A stretch of DNA of 64,000 nt from NCBI RefSeq assembly GCF_900607235.1, contig NZ_LR027854.1:124001-188000 (forward strand), in the 5' to 3' direction. Numbering within the stretch: position 1 is the stretch's first letter; each line of letters begins with the position of its first letter. The translations under genes and the position numbers were made by a program. The notes beneath the pieces were generated by a model that saw only the letters and a list, made by a program, of their open reading frames with translations, made no database searches and was not told where the DNA came from. Positions 54,177 through 62,452 of this stretch are shown here, one piece after another. The DNA comes from Olivibacter jilunii. GTDB lineage: Bacteria; Bacteroidota; Bacteroidia; Sphingobacteriales; Sphingobacteriaceae.

Positions 54177-54202
54177 AATTTCGCTCTCCGTTATTGATTA
54201 AC

Positions 54203-55717
54203 TCAAAATGTATAATTTGGGTTTTGTTCTAATGCTTTATTGCGATCCCATGCTTCTCTTGGAATCGGGAATACAATGGGTCGGGTATGTAACCAAGGTT
54301 TCTGATCAACATTTAAGTCGTTAATATTCGGTCTTTCCTTCCTTATAAAGTCGATGAAACGACCTCTTCGATTGAGATCTGAAAATCCACCCGTCGGTTC
54401 CCATATAAATTCCACCCGTCTTTCTTTAAAGATTGCATCTAGGGTTTCTTCCTTTCCTAGACCAGCCGAAAGCTGGTCCAACCCGGCTCGTTCGCGGACT
54501 TTATTAATTTGTACTATGGCATCCGACGTTCTTCCAATTTCGTTGAGAGCCTCGGCATAATTCAATAAAGCTTCCGAAAAACGCATGATCGGTGCGTTAA
54601 TCCCCGAATTGTTGATAGTAGGTTTTTCCCAATACTTCGTTACAATATATCCCGTTTTCGACCAACCTGTCGGCACTTCATTTGGCATCACAAAAGCAGG
54701 CATATTTTGATGAGGTTCTCCCGGACCGATAATTACGTCCCAATACCGTTTATCTTTTATCTTGCCTTGATCATCCTTTTCAAATGTATTTACCCAGTGT
54801 TGCTGTGGTACAAAATTGCTCCAGGCAGCTCCTCCGGTAAATTCAGAAGGCGCACCGCGGGGTGCTGTTCTCTTCACTAAATTGTTCCCTTCACTATCTT
54901 GCGAAGGTCTGAACTGCGTAGAAAATAGGATCTCTTCATTATTTTCGTTTTCCTCGCTGAATACATCTCTAAACTTGGGTACCAAGCCGTGAACACCTAA
55001 CTGTATCAGCTCTTCCCCATAGCCAACCACATCTTCATACTTTTCTTGCCACAAAGCGGCTTTAATAAGCAAAGCCAGGGCCGATCCTGTTGTTGCTTTT
55101 CCAACATTATTACCTGTCCAGGTCTTCGGCAAAGCGGTCTTTGCCGCCAAAAGATCCGATTCAATTAATGCCCAAACCTCTTCGGCACTTGCACGAGATA
55201 CTTCCAAATTAGAAGAAGCATCTAGGATTTCAGTAATTAGCGGTACACCTCCCCAATAAGTAACCAGCCGATAATAAAATAAAGCTCGTAAAAACTTTGC
55301 TTGCCCCAAGATAAGTTGTTTGGACTCTTCAGCGATATTTTCCATAGCGCTAACCTTATTAATTACTATATTTGCTCTACTTACACCAAGGTAAGCTCCC
55401 ATATACATATCTCTTAGAATTGTATTGGTTGCGGGAAAAGCCAAGGTGTGTAGTTCGATTCGGTTAGCACTTCCATCCATCTCGTACATATCACCTGCAA
55501 TTGCCCATTCAACATCCGCTGCATCTCTTACATTGCTAAAGGTTTCCTCTCGCTGTAACATACCATATGCGCCATTTAAACCGGCCTGTGCATCCGATTC
55601 GTTAAGGTAAAAGTTTTCCTCTGTTAATGTATCTTTTGGTGATAGGGATAGAAATTTATCGCCACAAGACATCAAAATGAAAAAGGTTAAAAAACCGAGT
55701 ATATAGGTTGTTTTCAT
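54203..55717 (-). CDS. SusD-family lipoprotein (minus operon)
   Basis: ATG 55717 (MKTTYILGFLTFFILMSC) gives a proper lipoprotein signal; a start at 55753 would add 12 charged residues and overlap the SusC stop. About 504 residues. RagB/SusD features: LGQAKFLRALFYYRLVTYWG, IMRFSEALLNYAEALNEIG, FKERRVEFIWEPTGGFSDLN and PIVFPIPREAWD. Partner of the SusC just upstream. Confidence 0.94.
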   Translation of the reverse strand: MKTTYILGFLTFFILMSCGDKFLSLSPKDTLTEENFYLNESDAQAGLNGAYGMLQREETFSNVRDAADVEWAIAGDMYEMDGSANRIELHTLAFPATNTILRDMYMGAYLGVSRANIVINKVSAMENIAEESKQLILGQAKFLRALFYYRLVTYWGGVPLITEILDASSNLEVSRASAEEVWALIESDLLAAKTALPKTWTGNNVGKATTGSALALLIKAALWQEKYEDVVGYGEELIQLGVHGLVPKFRDVFSEENENNEEILFSTQFRPSQDSEGNNLVKRTAPRGAPSEFTGGAAWSNFVPQQHWVNTFEKDDQGKIKDKRYWDVIIGPGEPHQNMPAFVMPNEVPTGWSKTGYIVTKYWEKPTINNSGINAPIMRFSEALLNYAEALNEIGRTSDAIVQINKVRERAGLDQLSAGLGKEETLDAIFKERRVEFIWEPTGGFSDLNRRGRFIDFIRKERPNINDLNVDQKPWLHTRPIVFPIPREAWDRNKALEQNPNYTF

Positions 55718-55752
55718 TTTTTTATTTTTAGTATGTAACTCCATGTCATTCA

Positions 55753-58700
55753 TTAAAGTCCGACTCTTAGTCCTAACATATACGTTCTTGGTATAGGATA
55801 TACCCCGTCGTCAACACCCGAAGCCAATGGACTCGTACTACCGATTTCCGGGTCGAAGCCGGAATATTGTGTAAAGGTTAGTAGGTTTTGAGCGCTCACA
55901 TAAACGCGAATCCGTTTGATCAAACCCTCATCGGCGAATAAACCGCTAGGCAAGCTGTAACCCAAGGTCACATTGCGTAGGCGAAGAAAATCTCCTTTTT
56001 CAATGTAAAAAGAAGAAACATTGGCATAATTTCCGTTGGCATCGGTATAAGTCAATCTTGGAACCGTATTACCGCCATTCTCGGGTGTCCATCGATTTAG
56101 AACCTCCGCCGATGCATTAATGACACCACTCCCTCCAAAGTATTTAATCGGGTAGGTCGAAAATTTGTTTACATGAAAAATCTCATTCCCTGCAACTCCC
56201 TGTAACAAAATATTCAAATCGAATCCTTTATAAGAAAAATCCATATTTGCACCATATGTTAACGACGGCCAAGGACTTCCAAGCTTGACACGATCCGCAT
56301 CAGACAATACACCATCCCCATTTACATCTCTAAATCTAAAATCGCCTGCCTGTGCATTCGGCTGCAGTGCTTTATTCACTTCCTCATCCTGTTGATAGAT
56401 TCCATCTACTATATATCCTCTAAAATATCCGATAGGCTCGCCAACTTCGGTGTATGATGAGCTCATACTCGTAAAACCGACTGTTGGTCCAGTGATAGGA
56501 CGACCCGTCCCCAATGATAATACTTCATTTTTCAGTGTTGCCAAATTGAAGCTCACATCGTATTTAAATTCGCCGCTGTTACCATTATATCCCAGTAGTA
56601 ATTCCAATCCCTTATTCCTAACCTTTCCACCATTTACGGATGGTGCGCTCTCAAAACCTGCCTCCATCGACACCGGTAAACTTACCAACATATCCTTCGT
56701 ATCTTTAATATAATACTCTGCGGTCAGATACGCGTGATCATTTAAAAAGGAGGCATCAAGTCCGATATTAATCTGCTCACTCGTTTCCCATTTTAGGTTT
56801 TGATTTCCCGGGCGGATCATACTTGCGCCAATCGCTAAGCCTTGATCCGGACCTAGCACATAATTATCGCCCACTCTTCCCAATCCGATTGTACTCGCAT
56901 AGCTAAAGGCGCCAATAGCGTCGTTTCCTAACTGTCCCCAACTGGCCCTTAATTTCAATGAGTTGATCGCTTTGATCTGCTTAAAGAACGTTTCTTCCGA
57001 AATATTCCATCCTGCCGAGAAAGAAGGAAAGTTTCCCCATTTATGATTCGGACCAAAATTAGAAGAGCCATCCCGGCGAATACTTGCCGAGAAGAGATAT
57101 TTATTTCGGTAAGTATAATTAATGCGGCCCAGGTAAGAGGCCAAGGAATATACGGATCCCGTGCCATTGGCTCTGCGTTCTAATTCGGCACTACCATTGA
57201 TAATCTGAAGATTCTCGTTCTGGAAATCTCTAGCCGTTACACCGATCCAATCGTTCGTGTTTTTTTGTGCCGTTTGACCAATAACCGCTGAAATATTATG
57301 CTCATTAAAGGCCTTATTAAATGACAAGGTATTTTCTATCAACCAATTCAATCCCTGCGTATACGTCTCTCCCAAAATAGCTTGTAAGTTGCGATAATGA
57401 CCTCTTTCAACTTTAGGTTCCCAAGTGGTGCTTCTATTATTATTGGCGTCAATGCCAATGCTCGTCCGCCATTTCAGGCCATTGACGATTTCATATTCTC
57501 CATAGGCATTTCCATACATCCGCATATTTTTCAGAAAGTTTTCCATCGACTCTGCGCGGAGAATGGGGTTGTCACCTTGGGTAGAATAATAGGCTGAAGA
57601 ACCGTTAACGACGTCTCTTAAACCCAGTGTGGGGTAAAATTGTTGTGCAAGGTTAAAGATACCCAGCCGAAAATCTTCATTGCGCTGCCCTTTACTATGG
57701 GTATAAGCAAAAGCCAAGGTTCCTCCAAATTTTAGTTTATTGCTCACATTGACATCCACATTGGCTCTACCCGTATATCGCTTACTCCATGTTTCGATTA
57801 AAGTCCCTTGTTGATCCCGATAGCCTAAAGAAAGAGCCGCCTGCACTTTTTGAGATCCGCCACTTACATTCACATCGTAGTTCTGTAAAGGAGCAGTGCG
57901 GAACACCTCTTCAATCCAATCGGTTCCCTTACCGAACGAAGCAGGATTAGCCCATTCGGGATTAGGGGTCATATTCGAGTTACTATATAATTCGTTAGCC
58001 AAGGTGGCAAATTCTTCCGCATTTAAAAACCGTGGCTTCTTCCACAGTTGCTGCAAACCACCATATGCATTTAGTTCAGCTGTCGTTACCCCTTCCTTTC
58101 CTCTTTTGGTCGTAATTAATATTACTCCATTTGCCGCTCTAGCGCCATATATAGAAGCAGCCGCCGCGTCTTTTAAAATCTCAATCGATTCGATATCGTT
58201 TGGATTTACGATTGACATTCCATCAACTCGATCGGTACTTCCACCGACGGTCATACCGCCACCGCCAACTGGGAATCCATCAATTACGTATAAAGGTTCA
58301 TTCCCACCAGTCGTACCAACACCACGAATGCGGACGGAAGTTGCACCACCCGGGGCACCCGTTGTTTGACTAATCGTAACCCCGGGGACTTTGCCTTGGA
58401 TAGCGCCTGTAAAAGAAGCAGATGCCACTTTCTGCAATTCAGTAGCCTTAACAGAAGATACGGAACCGGTAAGTTCTTTCCGCGATTGCGTACCATAACC
58501 AATCACTACGATCTCCTCTAAGCTGGTAAAGTCCTCTTCCAAACGAACTTGTAAAGATCGCCGTCCCAGCAAACTAACTTCTTGTGGCTTATATCCTACA
58601 AAAGTAAATAGGAGTGTCTCCTTCCCTGTCAAACGCCTGAGTTGGAATTTGCCGTCTAAATCGGTTGAAGTACCTGCCACCCCACCTTTAACCTTGACAC

Positions 58701-58866
58701 TGACCCCGGGTAGCGGAGATCCATCGGAAGCGGTTACGTTACCGACTACATCAATAAAATCTTGCCTATTCAACCTGTTGGTTTGCTGAGTACGTGCCAT
58801 TACTTCTTCTCCAAGAAGTAACATCCATACTACGCTAAGAAAGAGAGCGTAATTTTTTCTTCTCAT
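55753..58866 (-). CDS. SusC-family TonB-dependent transporter (minus operon)
   Basis: A 1037-residue outer-membrane transporter. N-terminal signal, carboxypeptidase-D-like domain (VVGNVTASDGSPLPGVSVKV), EEIVVIGYGTQSRKEL, plug (FTGAIQGKVPGVTISQTTGA, ILKDAAAASIYGARAANGVI), then a beta-barrel ending MLGLRVGL. It forms the import pair with the SusD gene 35 bp downstream. It is distinct in sequence from the SusC at 35515, so the regulon contains two different import pairs. Confidence 0.95.
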   Translation of the reverse strand: MRRKNYALFLSVVWMLLLGEEVMARTQQTNRLNRQDFIDVVGNVTASDGSPLPGVSVKVKGGVAGTSTDLDGKFQLRRLTGKETLLFTFVGYKPQEVSLLGRRSLQVRLEEDFTSLEEIVVIGYGTQSRKELTGSVSSVKATELQKVASASFTGAIQGKVPGVTISQTTGAPGGATSVRIRGVGTTGGNEPLYVIDGFPVGGGGMTVGGSTDRVDGMSIVNPNDIESIEILKDAAAASIYGARAANGVILITTKRGKEGVTTAELNAYGGLQQLWKKPRFLNAEEFATLANELYSNSNMTPNPEWANPASFGKGTDWIEEVFRTAPLQNYDVNVSGGSQKVQAALSLGYRDQQGTLIETWSKRYTGRANVDVNVSNKLKFGGTLAFAYTHSKGQRNEDFRLGIFNLAQQFYPTLGLRDVVNGSSAYYSTQGDNPILRAESMENFLKNMRMYGNAYGEYEIVNGLKWRTSIGIDANNNRSTTWEPKVERGHYRNLQAILGETYTQGLNWLIENTLSFNKAFNEHNISAVIGQTAQKNTNDWIGVTARDFQNENLQIINGSAELERRANGTGSVYSLASYLGRINYTYRNKYLFSASIRRDGSSNFGPNHKWGNFPSFSAGWNISEETFFKQIKAINSLKLRASWGQLGNDAIGAFSYASTIGLGRVGDNYVLGPDQGLAIGASMIRPGNQNLKWETSEQINIGLDASFLNDHAYLTAEYYIKDTKDMLVSLPVSMEAGFESAPSVNGGKVRNKGLELLLGYNGNSGEFKYDVSFNLATLKNEVLSLGTGRPITGPTVGFTSMSSSYTEVGEPIGYFRGYIVDGIYQQDEEVNKALQPNAQAGDFRFRDVNGDGVLSDADRVKLGSPWPSLTYGANMDFSYKGFDLNILLQGVAGNEIFHVNKFSTYPIKYFGGSGVINASAEVLNRWTPENGGNTVPRLTYTDANGNYANVSSFYIEKGDFLRLRNVTLGYSLPSGLFADEGLIKRIRVYVSAQNLLTFTQYSGFDPEIGSTSPLASGVDDGVYPIPRTYMLGLRVGL

Positions 58867-58916
58867 AAGTTTTAAGGTTAAGTTTCTGAGTTTGTGGTTT
58901 ACATATAAGATTTTAT

Positions 58917-60077
58917 TTATTTCAAGAAATATTCAAAGAACAAGTAAGCAATTTCATTTGCCTCGTTATTCGGCTCATGTGTAGGCCTATTGTGCATAGC
59001 GACACGATTATCATAGCCAAACCTGTGGTTTAGTGCTATGATCCGATTTAATGTGTGCCATCGGTCCGGCGGATCCTCGGCACCTCCTAGCACTAAGAAA
59101 GGTCTCGGTACCATAAGTGCATGCAACTCATGCAGATTATATCCATTCTTAATAAGCCAGGGATATAATCCAAAAGCCGGATTTTCCTTACTTATCAAGC
59201 CGCGTTTTCGCCATGGTTTTGGATGATAACCCAGGTACCACGGCTCCCAATAATTGATCGATTCACGATCATGCTGAAATAAAATTCCCGGATCTGACCA
59301 TACGGCGCAAGCAAAACGATCGAACAAGCAAGAAGCGAACATGGCCCATTTACCACCAAAGGAATGTCCCATAATACCTATCTTATCGGATGAAACCTCC
59401 GGAAAGTTTGCCAATGCATAATAGGCATTAGCGGCTGCGTAAGCCAACATGGATAAAGGTTGTACCTGCGCATGCTTTATATTCGGATAAAACAGGGAAA
59501 ATTCTTTTCTTTCTGAAGTGGCTGAAGTTCCAATAGATAACGTTATAAAGCCTCTTTTTGTTAACTGCAGAGCGAAATCACGATTTGGTTTTCCTTTACC
59601 TATAGCCGTTTCCGGTTCATAAAATACGGTGATAACTGCCGGCTTCTTTCCCTTGGTTTTTGGCACCAATAAATAGCCGGTTGTTTCCTCCGTTGGCGTC
59701 CAGTAAAATTTCACTTCACACTCAAAGTAGCTTTCTTTTTCATTGGTATCGATAATTGACAGTTGTTGCTTCTTGAGTAAGGCCGGCCAATTTCCCATCA
59801 GACTATCCCAGCGCTTTTTTATTTCCAGTTGGCGCTTTGAGAAGTCTTGCACGGTGGATACACTATCGCCATTGTAAAAGATGTTGAGTGGTCGAAGTGA
59901 ATCTTGTTTATCCTTAAACTCTTGTGGTGGGCTAAAATAGGGAGCAATTTTTTTCCATATCTTTTCTTTTTGGCTATTAAACAATGTTGTTTCCTGCGCA
60001 TTTAACGAAAATGCGAAGCCTAGATATAGTCCCACCAGTATCCATCTCTTATAGTCACGTTTTACCATTGCCTTCAT
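58917..60077 (-). CDS. Secreted alpha/beta-hydrolase esterase
   Basis: The start is ambiguous: ATG 60095, 60077 or 60068; 60077 places the start just after the preceding stop and keeps a signal peptide (RWILVGLYLGFAFSLNAQ). About 386 residues. The alpha/beta-hydrolase triad is probably Ser in GHSFGG, Asp in GGAEDPPD and His in NRPTHEPN. The fold resembles dienelactone-hydrolase/acetylxylan-esterase-type carbohydrate esterases; the CE15 GCSRxGKG motif is absent. It probably removes an ester from the imported glycan in the periplasm. It lies between the Gfo/Idh gene and SusC in the minus operon. Confidence 0.8.
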   Translation of the reverse strand: MKAMVKRDYKRWILVGLYLGFAFSLNAQETTLFNSQKEKIWKKIAPYFSPPQEFKDKQDSLRPLNIFYNGDSVSTVQDFSKRQLEIKKRWDSLMGNWPALLKKQQLSIIDTNEKESYFECEVKFYWTPTEETTGYLLVPKTKGKKPAVITVFYEPETAIGKGKPNRDFALQLTKRGFITLSIGTSATSERKEFSLFYPNIKHAQVQPLSMLAYAAANAYYALANFPEVSSDKIGIMGHSFGGKWAMFASCLFDRFACAVWSDPGILFQHDRESINYWEPWYLGYHPKPWRKRGLISKENPAFGLYPWLIKNGYNLHELHALMVPRPFLVLGGAEDPPDRWHTLNRIIALNHRFGYDNRVAMHNRPTHEPNNEANEIAYLFFEYFLK

Positions 60078-60078
60078 T

Positions 60079-61089
60079 TTATTGCATAATCTCATGCAGA
60101 AAGACGGCGGCCCCTGCCCTGCTTTTACTTAGATCAGCAGCTTCCATAAAGGCCAATATTTCCAGTGTCTCTTCTTCTTGAACAGGGGGCCGTTTTGTTT
60201 CAAAGAACTGCACGATTTCTTCCAATAAGGGTTGATAACCTTTGTATGGGCCAATTAACTGGATTCCGGTTGTGCCAAAAGCAGTCCCCCCAAAATCACG
60301 TTTTCCCTTTCGGATCCCTCTGAAAGTTCCCAAACGTCCATCGCTCCAAGTACCTACCACGATGTCAGTGTCCGGTGTAGAAGTTCTGGTAACTGATTTA
60401 CATCCCCTTCCCATCACGGCATAAAGCGTTTCCACGCCATGTATGCCATACCAAAACAGGTCAGGATGTGTGGCTTCCAAGGTAGCAGGGCTATAGGTAT
60501 CTGCGCCCGTGACATCGCCAATCGACTTCACTTCCGTTATTTCTTTAATATGCTCGGCATAACGCAAAGAAGAAGCGGAAAATACCGGAATTCGCTTTTT
60601 CCTCGCGTATTCGAATATTTTCTTTGCATCGCGATAGGAAGCGGCCATGGGTTTATCAATAAAAAGAGTTTTTCCGGCATCGATGACGGGAATAGCTTGC
60701 TCGAGATGCAGGCGACCATCATTAGTTTCCAATAATACGTGGTCAACCTTCTTCAATAAATCAGCAATAGAATCTACAATTTCTATTCCTAATGTGCTGA
60801 TCTCTTGCGTATAACCGGCTATTCTTTTGGCGCTACTTTCAATATCTCTACTACCATAAGGATAGGCAGCAATAATTCGATAGCCCTTTAATGCTGCATC
60901 CGGTGTAGCCGCATTTAAGGCTTTGGCAAAGGCAATACTATGCGATGTATCTAAACCAATGATTCCTACCCGTTTTCCATTCACATTTTTGAAACTTGCT
61001 TTGCCAGTCAGCGGAAGATTGAGCAGGCTGATTGACAAGCTCGAAATAGCTGCCTTTTTGATAAAGTCTCTTCTTGGAATACTATTCAT
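60079..61089 (-). CDS. Tat-type Gfo/Idh/MocA-related protein, first gene of the minus operon
   Basis: A 336-residue protein with a Tat-like signal (PRRDFIKKAAISSLSISLL). It is Gfo/Idh-like, but its dinucleotide motif is unusual: GIIGLDTSHS instead of GxGxxG, and DKPMAASYRDAK replaces the common EKP motif. LFWYGIHGVETLYAVMGRG carries a conserved histidine in the second domain. Cofactor binding may differ from the other two Gfo/Idh proteins of the regulon. It is preceded by the two shared operator elements and by the LacI gene. Confidence 0.82.
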   Translation of the reverse strand: MNSIPRRDFIKKAAISSLSISLLNLPLTGKASFKNVNGKRVGIIGLDTSHSIAFAKALNAATPDAALKGYRIIAAYPYGSRDIESSAKRIAGYTQEISTLGIEIVDSIADLLKKVDHVLLETNDGRLHLEQAIPVIDAGKTLFIDKPMAASYRDAKKIFEYARKKRIPVFSASSLRYAEHIKEITEVKSIGDVTGADTYSPATLEATHPDLFWYGIHGVETLYAVMGRGCKSVTRTSTPDTDIVVGTWSDGRLGTFRGIRKGKRDFGGTAFGTTGIQLIGPYKGYQPLLEEIVQFFETKRPPVQEEETLEILAFMEAADLSKSRAGAAVFLHEIMQ

Positions 61090-61106
61090 AATTTATTTTT
61101 ATACAA

Positions 61107-61120
61107 CGTGTACGTACACG
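61107..61120. promoter_or_regulatory. Proximal shared operator (site a) of the minus operon
   Basis: CGTGTACGTACACG is a perfect 14-bp palindrome with a central CG, ending 17 bp upstream of the Gfo/Idh start codon. Thirteen of its 14 bp recur at 35444-35457 before the plus operon. Binding so close to the start is compatible with repression. Confidence 0.8.
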
Positions 61121-61190
61121 AATACTTTTAATGATAAAATAAGCTGTCTTATAACTTCTATTCTATTCCCAATAAATATACTCAGCTAAT

Positions 61191-61215
61191 GTTTATAATA
61201 ACGGTTACGTTACCG
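61191..61215 (-). promoter_or_regulatory. Distal shared operator element (site b) of the minus operon
   Basis: On the minus strand CGGTAACGTAACCG is followed by the tail ATTATAAAC, with 21 of 25 bp identical to 35356-35380. It lies 95 bp upstream of site a (88 bp in the other operon), again on the far side from the gene. The core is a near-palindrome. Confidence 0.7.
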
Positions 61216-61269
61216 CAATTTACGAAAAGATATTTCAAATGCAAATTGTTTTTAAAAATTTCAAGGTTA

Positions 61270-62328
61270 TTAATTATGGTAGAAGCGATAATTCTCTTTG
61301 GTTACAATATCAATGGGCATAAATTGATCTTCAATTCGCCGTTCGTGCAGATCTGTATAGCGATGGAGTGTCATAATACCTCTATAACCTTGTTCCTCAG
61401 GCTTCTGACAGATTAAAAATTGAATGATACCTAATTCGAGGTATTTAATATTTTCTTTTAAGAAATCATATCCGATGAGCACCTTAACAATGCTCTTCCG
61501 TTCGAAATAATGGGCAACAGCAGAGACTCTGGAGTTTGTTACAAAAACGCCTTCTATCCCCTTCTGCTCGCTAAAAACTTTATCTAAAGCATCTTCTATG
61601 GAAGAAGAATCTGTTTGTTTAATATCCAGCTTTAAGATTTGAAGCTTTTTGTTATTTTTTTCAAAATAAGCGCGGAATCCCTCCTCTTTCCGAAGGAGGT
61701 GGTGGTATTGATCGAGTTCCTTTGATACGTTTATCAATAATACTTTGCCCGTTTTGACGGCAAAATCCATCAATTGCGCTGCCTGATAGCCACTACAAAA
61801 GAGATGCGGCCCGATATAACAGACACTGTTCTGCCCGGGTACATCCGAATTGATAAAAACATAGGGAATTTTGCGTTCATTGCAGCGTGTGGTTAATTGT
61901 ATTGCTTCTTCGACAAATGATGGTGCCACTAATAGCCCGTCGACAGCTTCCTCGAGAATTAAATCGACCTGCTTTAGGAACGATTGTTTATCATTAAGGT
62001 CAAAAAAAAATTTCAATACCACAATGCCGTATTGTTTTAATGCTTTGGCGGCTCTATCAATACCGGATAGCGGAGCCTCCCAGAAATCCGTTTCTGTAGA
62101 ACTAGGAATTAACACGGCATATTTTGAAACTTTCTTTGATGCTAATCGACTTGCAATAATATTTGGCTTATAATCGAACTCTTTAATGATATCGTTTATC
62201 CGCTTCTTGGTTGCTTCCGATACACCCTTGCGATTGTGCAAAACACGATCAACAGTAGCGATTGAAACATTAGCCAAACGTGCAATCTGCTTGACACCAA
62301 ATTCTTTATTTTCTAACGATTTGCTCAT
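61270..62328 (-). CDS. LacI-family regulator, probable regulator of both sugar operons
   Basis: A 352-residue regulator. Helix-turn-helix at about residues 13-35 (VKQIARLANVSIATVDRVLH) and hinge region ending NIIASRLASKK. The effector domain (YAVLIPSSTETDFWEAPLSG, VDGLLVAPSFVEEAI, VFINSDVPGQNSVCYIG) is of the ribose-binding-protein type, suggesting a free sugar ligand. It lies immediately upstream of the minus operon, separated by the gap containing both operator elements. The gene itself has no such element upstream, so autoregulation is not evident. Confidence 0.92.
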   Translation of the reverse strand: MSKSLENKEFGVKQIARLANVSIATVDRVLHNRKGVSEATKKRINDIIKEFDYKPNIIASRLASKKVSKYAVLIPSSTETDFWEAPLSGIDRAAKALKQYGIVVLKFFFDLNDKQSFLKQVDLILEEAVDGLLVAPSFVEEAIQLTTRCNERKIPYVFINSDVPGQNSVCYIGPHLFCSGYQAAQLMDFAVKTGKVLLINVSKELDQYHHLLRKEEGFRAYFEKNNKKLQILKLDIKQTDSSSIEDALDKVFSEQKGIEGVFVTNSRVSAVAHYFERKSIVKVLIGYDFLKENIKYLELGIIQFLICQKPEEQGYRGIMTLHRYTDLHERRIEDQFMPIDIVTKENYRFYHN

Positions 62329-62452
62329 AGTATCAACGAAAGTATCTTTTTATTAAAATTAAAACAAATTATCTGGCTGTATTTAATAAAGAAATGCCGG
62401 CGCCACTTACGTTGTATCGTCTAAAAGCAACCTATCCCATACTAACTTTTAT

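Noticed and set aside
62329-62452. Operator copy upstream of the LacI gene
   Set aside because: ACTTACGTTGTATCG is too degenerate compared with sites a and b to support autoregulation.
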